A DNA stretch of 64,000 bases from Strongyloides papillosus (lineage: Eukaryota; Nematoda; Chromadorea; Rhabditida; Strongyloididae), in NCBI GenBank assembly GCA_005656395.1, contig SRSI01000009.1, forward strand, positions 1,488,001 through 1,552,000, written 5' to 3'. A model generated the notes under the pieces. That model was not told the DNA's origin, ran no database searches, and saw nothing but the letters and a program-made list of their open reading frames with translations. Position 1 is the stretch's first letter. Each line of letters opens with the position of its first letter. Made by a program: the position numbers and the translations under genes. Shown piece by piece: positions 1 to 10,930 of this stretch.

Positions 1-21
1 TATTTATTTATTTTTTAGGAC

Positions 22-1227
22 ATGAATCGTATTATTAGTTCATCACTTTCATTCACTAGAAAATGCTCATCTTTACAAAAAGCAAAAAAAACGTGTCTTA
101 ATGAATTACATAAAAAATATAATGGTAAAATGGTTCAATTTGCAGGATATGAAATGCCTGTTGAATACGAAAAACATTCTGTAATTGATTCTGTTAAACA
201 TACAAGAAGTGGAGTATCAATTTTTGATGTATCTCATATGTTACAAACACATATTAAAGGAAAAGATTGTATTCCTTTTATAGAAAGTTTAACAACTTCT
301 GATGTAGAAGGATTAAAAGATAATAGTGGTGCATTAACTGTATTTACAAATGATAAAGGTGGAATTGAAGATGATTTAATTGTCAGTAAAACTAGTGATG
401 GGTTTTTATATATGGTTACCAATGCTGGGTGTATTTACAAAGATCTACCATATTTATTAAGTAATGCTGAAAAATGGAGAAAAAATGGAAAGGATGTAGA
501 AATAGAAGTATTGGAAAATAGAGGACTTGTTGCTGTTCAAGGTCCACAAGCAAGTTCACTTTTAAAAGATGAAACTGATATTAATATGGATAAATTGTAT
601 TTTATGAATACAGCTGTCGGTACAGTTTTTGGAATTCCTGATTGTCGTGTTACACGTTGTGGTTATACTGGTGAAGATGGAGTAGAAATATCCGTTGATC
701 CAACTAAAGCATCACTTCTAGTTGAAAGAATGTTAAATAATAAAAATCAAACCAATGTACGTCTTGCGGGTTTAGGGGCTAGAGATGTATTAAGGCTTGA
801 AGCAGGGCTTTGTTTGTATGGTAATGATATAAATGAAACAACAACACCCATGGAAGGAAATATCTCATTTGTTGTTGCTAAACGTAGAAGACAAACATTA
901 GGCTTCCCTGGAGCCGAAAAAATTGTAAAGCAATTGGAAGAAAAAAAATGTCCAAAAAAACGTATGGGTTTTATTGCAGAACCAGGTCGTGCTCCAAGAT
1001 CACATATCCCTATTATTGATCCACTTGATAAAGCTTGTATAGGTTTTATTACATCGGGTGCTCCATCACCAATTGTAGGAAAAAATATTTCTATGGGTTA
1101 TATTGATTTCCCAGATGCAAAAATTGGAAAGACTGTTTTAGCAGATTTTGGGAAAAAACAAATTAAAATTACTGTTTCAAAAATGCCATTTGTTGATACA
1201 CATTATTATTTACCTCCAAAAAAGTAG
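22..1227 (+). CDS. gcst-1: Glycine cleavage system T-protein (aminomethyltransferase), mitochondrial
   Basis: Single-exon gene of 401 aa. The product is the tetrahydrofolate-dependent T-protein, which releases ammonia from the aminomethyl-lipoyl H-protein and forms 5,10-methylene-THF in the mitochondrial matrix. The first ~25 residues are basic and Ser-rich with no acid, fitting a mitochondrial presequence. Family signatures are visible: YEMPVEY and FDVSHM near the start, then GARDVLRLEAGLCLYGNDI about two thirds in (the conserved RxEAGxxLYGxD segment), and a C-terminal barrel with GRAPRSHIPI and ITSGAPSP. Length is typical of the family (~400 aa). The ATG lies three bases after TTTTTTTAG (acceptor at 17-18), which fits either trans-splicing or a 5' UTR exon outside the window. 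An AATAAA lies at 1258. The symbol follows the C. elegans name; the family call is firm. Confidence 0.95.
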   Translation: MNRIISSSLSFTRKCSSLQKAKKTCLNELHKKYNGKMVQFAGYEMPVEYEKHSVIDSVKHTRSGVSIFDVSHMLQTHIKGKDCIPFIESLTTSDVEGLKDNSGALTVFTNDKGGIEDDLIVSKTSDGFLYMVTNAGCIYKDLPYLLSNAEKWRKNGKDVEIEVLENRGLVAVQGPQASSLLKDETDINMDKLYFMNTAVGTVFGIPDCRVTRCGYTGEDGVEISVDPTKASLLVERMLNNKNQTNVRLAGLGARDVLRLEAGLCLYGNDINETTTPMEGNISFVVAKRRRQTLGFPGAEKIVKQLEEKKCPKKRMGFIAEPGRAPRSHIPIIDPLDKACIGFITSGAPSPIVGKNISMGYIDFPDAKIGKTVLADFGKKQIKITVSKMPFVDTHYYLPPKK

Positions 1228-1859
1228 ATATAATATTTTTTAAAACAAAAGTTTACAATAAAAATATTTCTTAGATAATTTTTATTATCTCTTTATAATA
1301 GATTGTTAATTTAATCAAAAGTTGTTTTATCAATAAAAGTCGTACATTATTTCCTACAATTTAGTTATAACATTTCTTTTTATTAAGACAACTAATTAAA
1401 TTGATACTTATTGAAATTGTAGCTAATTTTCCTTCTTTCACTTTTTTGTTTCAATGATAAATGAAACAAATCGTCGAAAATAGATAAATATTTTATCAGT
1501 TACCTTTTTATATTTAGAATTATTTTCAGTGATATTAGTGTTATATCTTCTTAAAATTTCCATTTTCACTTGAAATATTGTTTTTTAACCATTAAGGTTT
1601 GTATTCTAACTGAAATTAATTTTTTTTCCAAGGAAGGTTACAAGAACTTTATTCATTTTTAAACAAAGTTATTAAAAGATAGACCAATTTATATAATAAA
1701 AAACGAATACTTTGTTGATTATTATATTTAAAGTAACTAAAATTAGAATATAATTGAATGAGAAAACAATTAATAAAGTAAAATAAGAGCTAACAAAATT
1801 TTTAAATTTTATTTTAAACTAGACACAAAACAATAGATTTCTACAATTAAAAACTATAT
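1228..1859. other. Convergent intergenic spacer, no gene seen
   Basis: AT-rich spacer between the 3' ends of the T-protein gene and the C2H2 gene. It holds an AATAAA poly(A) signal at about 1258 for the plus-strand gene. No open frame, RNA gene or repeat was recognised. Confidence 0.6.
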
Positions 1860-2747
1860 TTACTGAGATTCTTCTTTATCTTCAAAGCACTTTTTATACC
1901 ATATACATACTTCAGGTTCTTGCTCATATTTATTATTAATAATATAATCATCCGTATCTTCAATATCATGAATTCTTTTTATATGAGACGTAACATGATA
2001 TTTATCATATGTAGAAGAGTAATTACAAATTCTACAAAGGTATAAAGGTTTTTTCATATGAACTTGGAGAACATGTCTACGTGGACCTAAAATAAATTTT
2101 TATATTTATTAATTAAAAATAAATTTACCTTGGTTTCTTCCATTTTTATTAACAATATATTTCTCACAAACATAACAATAATTTTTTTTCTTGCCATTAC
2201 ATCCTTTAGTTGGTGTTGTTGGTTCATGGTTATCGGCATCATTTATAGCCGTATCTGAAGATACTGACATATCAGATGTATCTTTTTTGGAGCTCTCAGC
2301 GCTGTTTTTTGTTGAAAATGGGCTATGAATACCGCTGTCGGGTGTCTTTAGATTTTGCTTTCGCGTTTCATGGAAAATTCCTTCATTTCTATTCATCAAT
2401 GGAGTGTTATCTGTTCTTGGAAAATTAATCTCAATTTTATCGTACGTAAGAAATTTTTGATAAGCTTGTGGTAAATTCTCAATGCCACTTTGTCCTGGTA
2501 AAGGAAAAGATTGGTTCATGGTATTTGGAACATTTAATGATGGTAAATCTTTATTTTGATTCCCATAATTCATATTATTACATGTTTGAAGCCATGCTTG
2601 AAGAAAGTCATATGATTGAACCTGTTGAGCCAATTGAGGCATAACATTTGGGAAAATATTTGAAAGTGGATTGAAATTTGAATTATTTTGTTGCAATGCT
2701 AACATAAATAATCGCATATCAAATGAGAGATTATAATTCTGATTCAT
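1860..2747 (-). CDS. Two-finger C2H2 zinc-finger protein
   Basis: Two exons, 2747-2129 and 2086-1860, joined across a 42-bp GT-AG intron (2128-2087). The joined frame reads NGRNQ|GPRRHVLQVH and gives 281 aa. The first ~175 residues are low-complexity, Asn/Gln/Ser-rich and probably disordered. Near the C-terminus there are two C2H2 fingers. Finger 1 begins CYVC and ends HVLQVH; the intron cuts through it. Finger 2 is CRIC...HIKRIH. A short acidic tail follows. It is probably a nuclear nucleic-acid-binding protein. I do not recognise an ortholog; the RRHVLQVHMKKPLYLC context resembles small C2H2 families found in nematodes (inference). The exon join is well supported because it restores finger 1. 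Confidence 0.8.
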
Positions 2748-4129
2748 GGTTAATCTAGAAAATGTATAATAGTTTAATAAAGTAATAAGAAGTTATAATA
2801 ATAATTAAAATAAAAACAATTAACTTCATCTTTATATACTGTTATAACATTAAATTGTTAGAATATCAATATCTAAACTTTGTACTTCAAGACATGTTTT
2901 TAATAAATGCCTTTAAAAAATTAACGGATAAAAGAAAGGATTTTATTTAAATTCAAAACAATGCTCATGACTTCTAACTTTTTCGGTAGAAAAATTTTTA
3001 CTACTTCCTAATAGGTTACTGTTTTGTAAGCTAGGGTAGCAACAAAAATAATAATATATAGCTTAAAGATATAAATTAACAGAAACGGGAAATAAGTAAG
3101 TTATAATTTATAAATTTCAAAATACTACAAAAATACTACTCAAAGATGTAAGAAAAAAATGGTCAACTTATTTAATAACTAGGAATTATGATATCATATA
3201 AAATTTCGATTATTTAATCATGTTAAATGAAATACAAGTTAATCAATTTTCTTATCACTGTAAATTCTACTGTTTAACAAATTATTGTATGTTATATCGT
3301 CATTTTCCCATAATATTATGACTGCGACACTGCTTTAGGGTAACTTTTTCGAGGGAAAAAACAAATTTCTATGAACCCTTTAAATGTTTTGACCGAATAG
3401 ACGGTCTTTGACATAACTGACTTCTGATAATCTTCTCTTTTTATTTCTAAATGTGAATATTGAATCTTCTCAATACATTATACTGCCAATTAATTTTAAA
3501 ATCATATCAGCTACCAAACAATGCACTTTGAAAATAATACATTTTAATCAGGAACATTAAGTTCTATAAAACATATAAACGTATATATATTTCCTTTTTA
3601 TAAAATGTCGAAGATAATTTTATTATATTCATGATTGTAAAAAAAAGACTTTGACCAAAAAATTATATCTTATTTCTAGACCTTGATGATCATTTTTTAT
3701 GATCTAAATAGTTAGAAAAATACTAGTATATTTCTTTTATATCTAAATAGTTCAATAGCAATTTTTATTTATTGAAAAAACTAACTTAATTATTGATATA
3801 TGTTAAATTAAATTGACAATATTTTTTTTCAATAAAATTGGAAACAATAAAACTAAAAATATAATGCGATGAAATAATTTATTAATTTTAACATATATAA
3901 ATTCTTCATTAGCTTAATTTAATTAGATGTGATTGGTAGTTAATTCTGAACTTGTATTGACATCCGATAACCGGTTCCCACTTGTAAGCTATTGACTTTA
4001 AATTTTAAAAAAACAAAGCTTTTTTTGATTTAAAATGCTTTTCGAAATATTTTTCATTGTCTGACTTAAGCTAATACCAAGTAATTCCATGGTACAGATA
4101 ATTTCACTTTCTGTTTTTATAGAAATATT
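2748..4129. other. Intergenic region, no gene seen
   Basis: About 1.4 kb of AT-rich DNA between the C2H2 promoter side and the 3' end of the mitochondrial carrier gene. It contains homopolymer-rich stretches but no open frame with coding character. Confidence 0.6.
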
Positions 4130-5273
4130 TTATAATCGACTATGAGTATGTAACATTGGTTCCAAAAATGTTGTTCCTGCTTCAGGAAGGTGGAATAGAT
4201 CCATATGAAAGCATTGTAAACATCTTCTTGGTGAAGAACAACAACATTTCTTATTGGAATGATAATCACCTGGTAAAGATGTATATAAAATTTTTTCAAA
4301 ACTTGGAATTGTATTTTTTCTTTCTTGATTATAAATTTGAGTAAGATAATATTGACATTGCGTCATTATAACAAAAGTAACTGCATTTGTTATAAATGCT
4401 CTAAAAAGGAAAAAGTTTATGAATAATGAATATAAAAATTACCGAATAATTGTAGAATTAATTCCTCTAAAGAATCCTTTTAAACCGTTTTCTTTATACA
4501 ATTCCTTATAAACTGTACTGTAATTTTTGTAACTCGTAACATTCTGAAACCTAGTTTTAATAATATCTAGTGGATATGTAACAATCCAACACAATATTCC
4601 TGCTAATCCACCGGAAATAAAATTAACAAGTAAATTATATCCGTTTCCAGGATCAACAGAAAAGTCTAGATATTTACTTGTCAAATATTCAAAACTTGAG
4701 AAATATACACCATATGCTGGAGCATCACGAATAAGTGTTATCCAAAATCCTCTAAATAAACTTCTTACTCCTGATGTTTCAATAATATTTTTTGTTAAAC
4801 AAGCAGTATTTAAATTTGTGTTTGTTAATTGCATTTTTAATTTAACAACATCTGTTGGACACAAAACAACCGTTTGAAAAGCACCAGCACAAAATCCACT
4901 CATAAATGTTGATATAACAGGATTAAGATCTTTTTTTATGAATCGAGAACAAAATGATTCACCAGCGAATACTGTGGCATTAATGAGTGGTGTTGATGTT
5001 AATGGACTTAATACTCCTCTATATAGTCCCATGGGGCCAAATGTTCTAATTATATCTCTAGTACAAGAAAAAATGCCTGTTTTTGCGGTTGCCGGAGCTG
5101 ATTGAATATGAACTTTAATAGTATCTAATGGATGTCCAGAAAGACACATTCCAACACCTATAATGGTTGTTTATAACATTAAATCTTCAATTTTTTGACT
5201 TACCTGCAGCACTTCCAGCAATAAAATCAATTATTAGAGGTTTATCAAATTTTGATTCACTTGTAGAAGCCAT
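4130..5273 (-). CDS. Mitochondrial carrier family (SLC25) transporter
   Basis: Three exons: 5273-5204, 5157-4443 and 4400-4130, with two GT-AG introns of 46 and 42 bp. The joined protein has 351 aa. Three Solcar repeats are marked by the signature PxDxxK: GHPLDTIKVHIQ (repeat 1), CPTDVVKLKMQ (repeat 2) and YPLDIIKTRFQ (repeat 3). The protein is expected in the inner mitochondrial membrane with six helices. Sequence around repeat 1 is closest to the acylcarnitine/basic amino acid branch (SLC25A20/29/45/47/48), so the substrate is uncertain. Exon 3 completes the last helix (FITNAVTFVIMTQCQYYL), then adds about 65 residues containing CCC and CLQC, longer than usual for the family. That tail might be misread if a further splice is used near 4261. 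The core call is firm; the C-terminus is not. Confidence 0.85.
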
Positions 5274-7523
5274 TTCAAATTTTTATCTTAAAAAATAATG
5301 ATAAAATGTATATTTTGGTTGGTAAGTTGAACTTTTAAATATATATAGTTTTTGTTTTGTTAATATTTGAATATGTGTATAAGTGACAGTAATTAGTTAA
5401 TGTTTGTAATTGACAGAGAAAGTGTTTTTACACTTTTAAATATATCAAGTAAAAAATTTTTGTAAATCTATAATTAGTTTAATCAACATTAAATAATAGT
5501 ATTTTTTATAAAAATTTTCTAAAGAAGTACTTTTAAATGAAAGTAAAGCAAAAAATAATTTTATAAATTAATATTCTATTGGCATGACAATTCAATATTT
5601 GGTTAATATAAGAAATAAGGTAAAATTTGTTAATTAAAATAAAATTTCCCTACAAAATATGGTCACTAATAATGTAATAAAACATATAACATGATAATCT
5701 AGTGTAACACAATCCACCTACATTTGTTATAAAATTTCCTATATAGGTAAATTATAAATCATTATATACTGTGATTTTTGTTTTACTTATATTTTCCAGA
5801 ATATATAAATTGATCATAAGAGCTAAGATCATTTTTAATTTTTCTTACATTTTTCTATTTAATTTTGTTAGGCTATATTAAGATTGATTGTAATATAATT
5901 GATTCGTTTTTTAATTTAAGTATTCAGGGTGATTGATAGTTTGTGATAAGATATAAATTTAATAAATATAAAAATATTAGTAAAAAATTTTGGAATTTAA
6001 AAAATTGTTTTAAGAGATTAAAAAAAACTATTTTTGAATAAATACTAAAACCGCACCAAAATATTAATCAAAAATTTATAGATTAAACATTAGAATAAAA
6101 TTTGTACGGTGAAAATATTTTAAGTTGAAATTTTTTGTAATGGTAAAAAAATGTTTGTTAAATACAATTTATAATAGTTGATATAAAGTTTAAAATAATA
6201 AAAAATATTTCTAATATTTTGGTTTAAAATTATTAATGAACTATATGTTTATAGATGTTAATAAAACCGGAATGTAAATTACTTTAAAATAAATGAAAAT
6301 GATTCAACAATTTACTAAAACAATATATTTTAGATTAATCATAAAAGAATGTATAAATTATCAAGCTTAAAAGAAATAGATATTTACATATTCTGAGATC
6401 TATATTTATTAAAATGATAAATATACCAAAGTCTTGTTATTTTTATGTATACATTAATATCGGAAACGGTATGAAAGGCACACGTGAATGTTCTACATGC
6501 TAAACTATATTCTCAGATCAAATTTTTTGAATAATAATATCTCATGTGATTTTACGTAAATTAGGTATAAAATTTTTTTTTGTTTAAAAACAAATGACAA
6601 ATTTGAATAATCATAATATTATATTAAATGAATAATAGAAACTTTTATAAAATATATTTAATTAAATATTTTAGAACAAAACTTACAGTAACTATTTAAT
6701 ATAATTAATATATTGAATAACTTGACGATTAAGTTGTTATTAAAATGTTCTCCAATAGATATGTAAAAAACTTGAATATTAGTGATAAGATCACAAATCA
6801 AAATATTTATAGTCTGTATTTAATTATCAAGCGTTCATGATTGCGAGATTCTAATAACAATAATAATAATAATAATAATAATAATATAACCTAGCTTTGA
6901 ATTTTTGCTCCCTGTCCAGGATATATTTATACTTAATTGCAATCAAACTATTTAAGTCGTTTATTAGATTCAATCACAATAATTCTATAATAATATTATA
7001 ATATATCAAAACACAATCTTATCATAAACATATTTGTTCAAGTTCACTTTGATTAACTATGCCAGTGCATAACGATACGTTATAAAGTAAATTGGAAAAT
7101 AAAGGTTATATTCTTCAACGATAATATTATATCCTATTTATATGTATAATTTTTTATATCATACTAATCATTAACCAAATTTTGTTCATTAAATGAAAAG
7201 AATTTTTTTTAAAATGAATGCTTTAAATATATATGAATATATCTCATCACATCATATAATTAAAACCGGATCTGCGATTCTTTTCCTGTTATTAAAAAAA
7301 GAATGTCTTTACGATTGTATGTGATTTTGTTACATTATTCGTTTAGGAAATATCAAATAACATAATAAAAGTAATAAAATCATTAATAAGTTGTATTATT
7401 TTTTTTAAGAATGTTAATGTAAAGTTATATTAACTAAATAAGAGATCTTTAATAGTACAAAAAATATAAAAAAATATCACTTTTGTAATATTTTTCAACA
7501 AAATATTTAAAGTATTAAAATGG
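5274..7523. other. Gene-poor AT-rich intergenic region
   Basis: About 2.2 kb without a coding frame. It contains an (AAT)n microsatellite (listed separately). Otherwise only A/T-rich sequence is seen. Confidence 0.6.
6852..6886. repeat. (AAT)n microsatellite
   Basis: A run of about nine perfect AAT/TAA units (6859-6886) preceded by an imperfect unit. It lies in the intergenic region downstream of the FERM gene. Confidence 0.95.
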
Positions 7524-10500
7524 TTATTCATTAATTTTATTAACGTAAGGTGGCGGTGGTGGTAAATCAACAACATCTTGATTCAATAAGGAACCATTTT
7601 GGGAATTAGTAAAAATTTGATGATGTATATTTGAAGAAGTATTCATCATTGTCTTTGTATATTTAGTAGATGTTCCTGGTGATTGGATATTTGATTCATT
7701 GTTATAAAGAGAAAAAAGTGAATAATTTTGGTTAGGGCGAAGATTATACATAGATTGGAAATTTGAAGAATGCAGGGCTGGTGAACCGATATTTGGATCA
7801 TTAACACCAAAATCTGATGGATTAAAATGGGTAAATATTTCTGTTTCTCGTATATCTGTTGGTTGATATTGTTTTCCATTAATTTCATAACAATTTCCTT
7901 TATTTGTATAAATGAGTGGACTTGGATAATGGCAATGATTACAAAGGCAATCAATTTGATCATACTGATATTCATTTTGTTGAGCACCTATCGAAGTTAC
8001 TATATTTGATCTATAAGGCATTCTGTTTTTTGCAAATTCTACTTTTCTTGTATTTTCTATTTCACTCTCGTAAAAAGAAGTGTTTGATAGTAATGTGGCG
8101 GAGGGGCTAGAACCAGCAGAGTTTAACGACAGCTCATTATTTTCTTGTAACAGTGCTCGCATCATTGGAAATTCTTTAAATTGCGTGGATTTAATACCAA
8201 TTTCATTTAAAAGTGGTGTATTTGTTGATGATAATTTTCCGTTTACTTTATTGATTCCTCTTTGATGTGCATATTCGTAAGAAAATGATGATTGAGTACT
8301 ATCTAGATTTGATTTAACAAATGACTTTTGTATTGGTCTTGACATTGGATTATCAAAAAAATCGTAAAATGTTATTTTTGGAGGATTATCGGCACTGTTT
8401 GGTTGATGTTGAAGATTTGGATGATGTTTTATATAATGGCAGGTATGTGTTGGCATAGATTGAACACGATTAATACTACTTCCAGAAGGAGATTTACTAG
8501 TATATCGTCTTTGTTTTTGAACAGGTGATGAATTAAGGAATGATGATTTAATTAGTTGTTTTCGTCCTTCTAAATTAGGACTAACTTGAAGGTGTTTGTC
8601 ATTATTTTTGGGTGATTGTGTTAAATGAAAATTAGAATTATTAATTTTAATAAGATTATCTGTTGTTATAAGACCGCTTCTATTATCTGGTAAACTAGTT
8701 GACGACTCTTCTTTTGACTCCAATTCATTATTTATTTGACATTTTGCTTTTCTTCCAATTTCCATATTTAAATCTAATGTTTCTCTTAATATTTTCACTT
8801 CATTATTAAATTTAACTTGTTCAACAATTTTTTCAATGCCATTTATGTTATTTTGATTTATATTTGAATGTTCTGATTTTTCTTCTACGATTGTTACTTG
8901 ATTTTGTGGCTTATTATTAATACTGATATTATTAAATATTTGGTTAAATTCATTCATATCTTTAATCTTTTTATTCACTTTAAAATGTGAAAATGTTGTT
9001 AGATCAGATGATGAATTCGATGTCGCTTCAAGAGTGCCTGAAGCTTCGGTATTTGATTCACTACTTTTAGATACAGTAGGTTTTTCAATTTCATGTGACA
9101 TTGTAGATGAAGATATACTTTCAATTGACATGTCATCGTGAGATGTTTTCTTTTTACAATCAATTTTCTTTGGTATTTCTGGTGATGAATTTTCTTGTTG
9201 ATCTGAACCAACTCCTGATGTACTCTGTGTTGATTCAGCTATTGAACTACGATTAGTAATTGATGATGAAGCCCTGGAGGTTGACGTAAAAATTTCATTA
9301 TTGTAGTATGGTGTTGATTTTGATACAACTAAAAAAAATAAAGTATTAGAACAATTTTTTTCTGCAAACATTTACTTACATATATGTCGTCCTAAATTAG
9401 ATATTTGTAAATTAATATGTATAACTTGTTGGTGGAATTCTTTACAAAAACTTAATAAATATCTTGCTTTAAATTCATCTTTTGCAAATACTACAACTTC
9501 ATAACCATCACTTACTGAGATAAGAATTTTTTTCTTTTCAAAACAAAGTTTCACCATCTTATTCCACTTTATCATTCTCAATGGTATTCGTTCAGAATTA
9601 GAATTAACATCCCATATTTCTATACCTTTATCACATATTCCAATCATGGTATTATCAAGTACATCTGCTTTATGCCTCCTAACGCCATACAAATGACAAT
9701 TTAATGCAAATGGTGATCGAGAAGCTTCTTGACAAAAAGCAATCATAGATTCCTTTGGTGTCATTTTTTTATATTCTCCCAATAGTTGAACAATATTTTT
9801 TTTTATAAAATCAATACCTCTAAAATTAATTACCCATAATGGAAAATATTTTTCTACACGAAATGCACTATCTTCTAAAGCAATTTTATCTGCTTGCATT
9901 GATAAAACAGCCATTTGCCAACATCTTTCTTCATTAGCTATTGCTTGACTATTCCAATGTTCAAGAAAATTTTCCTTTAATTGTAAATAATAATGTTGTA
10001 ATGAAACATCACATGTTAATAGATCTATTCGTTCTATATAAACTCTAATTCGTAAATAAAGAAGTAAAACTGGTCTTTGCTTTTCACGTTTTGATGGCTA
10101 AAATAGAAAAAAAAATAGTTTAAATATAATTTTTATGATATTAGTGTAATGTAAAAAAATATACATATTAGTAAATATTACATACCATACTGAATTTTGA
10201 TGATTTTGGCATATATTTCGATAACTTTTGATCAGGATTTAGAAAATAATATTCATGACGTGGTTTGTCATCATTACTCATTCCTTCACTTGGTGTTCTA
10301 ATTGATAATCCTAATAGGGAATCATCATCTATTTTTAAATATTGGCAACAACTATAATATACATCCCAAACTATACATTTTGGATCTACAACAATTAAAA
10401 TATTTTCCTTTGTTAATGTATATACACTAATAAGTTTTTGTCCAAATGATAACGATGTATTTGAATTTTGTAATATTTGTACTTTATTACTAGATAAAGT

Positions 10501-10930
10501 AAATTTGGAATTATTTAGTTTTAAAAATGAAATAGGTTTAGGTTTAGAAAATGATGTATTAGATGGTGAAGGGTTACTTCCAGATTCTATTGATGTTTTA
10601 TTTGACACAATTCTTTTATCTTCATCAGATGGTGTTGTAACTAAAGAACCTTTACCTGATCTATCAATATAATTAATTTTTTCATTAGAATTATATTCTG
10701 ATGCTTGTATTGAATTTGTACAAATTCCAGAGCTAGCACAACTATTTGAAACATTCATAGGTATAATACCCATACAACTATCATCTATATTATTACTTTG
10801 TTGAATTATTGAAGGTCGTTCAATTGAATCTGAAAGATAACATTATATTACATGGTTTACTTCATTAACCAATCGTTTTTAAACTGGTGTATATGTATAT
10901 ATTAAACTGACCATTTATTAAACTGCTCAT
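7524..10930 (-). CDS. FERM-domain protein resembling Expanded/FRMD6 (Willin)
   Basis: Four exons: 10930-10912, 10829-10186, 10097-9380 and 9328-7524; phases agree at all three joins and the product has 1061 aa. Exon 1 encodes only MSSLIN and is the least certain part (donor GTCAGT). A disordered N-terminus is followed by FERM F1 (begins about LISVYTLTKENILIVVD), F2 (LLLYLRIRVYIERIDLLTCD, then HYYLQLKENFLEHW) and F3 (EKYFPLWVINFRGIDFIKKN to the C-lobe). The F2/F3 boundary block and the Ser-rich STSGVGSDQ segment after FERM resemble FRMD6/Willin and insect Expanded. The rest (~590 aa) is Ser/Asn-rich and disordered, and ends in VVDLPPPPPYVNKINE, i.e. a PPPY (PPxY) WW-domain ligand. It is probably a cortical scaffold; a link to Hippo signalling is inference. 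Confidence 0.8.

Noticed and set aside
234..422. Minus-strand open frame inside the T-protein gene
   Set aside because: Shadow of the strongly supported plus-strand gene; no motif, no start context.
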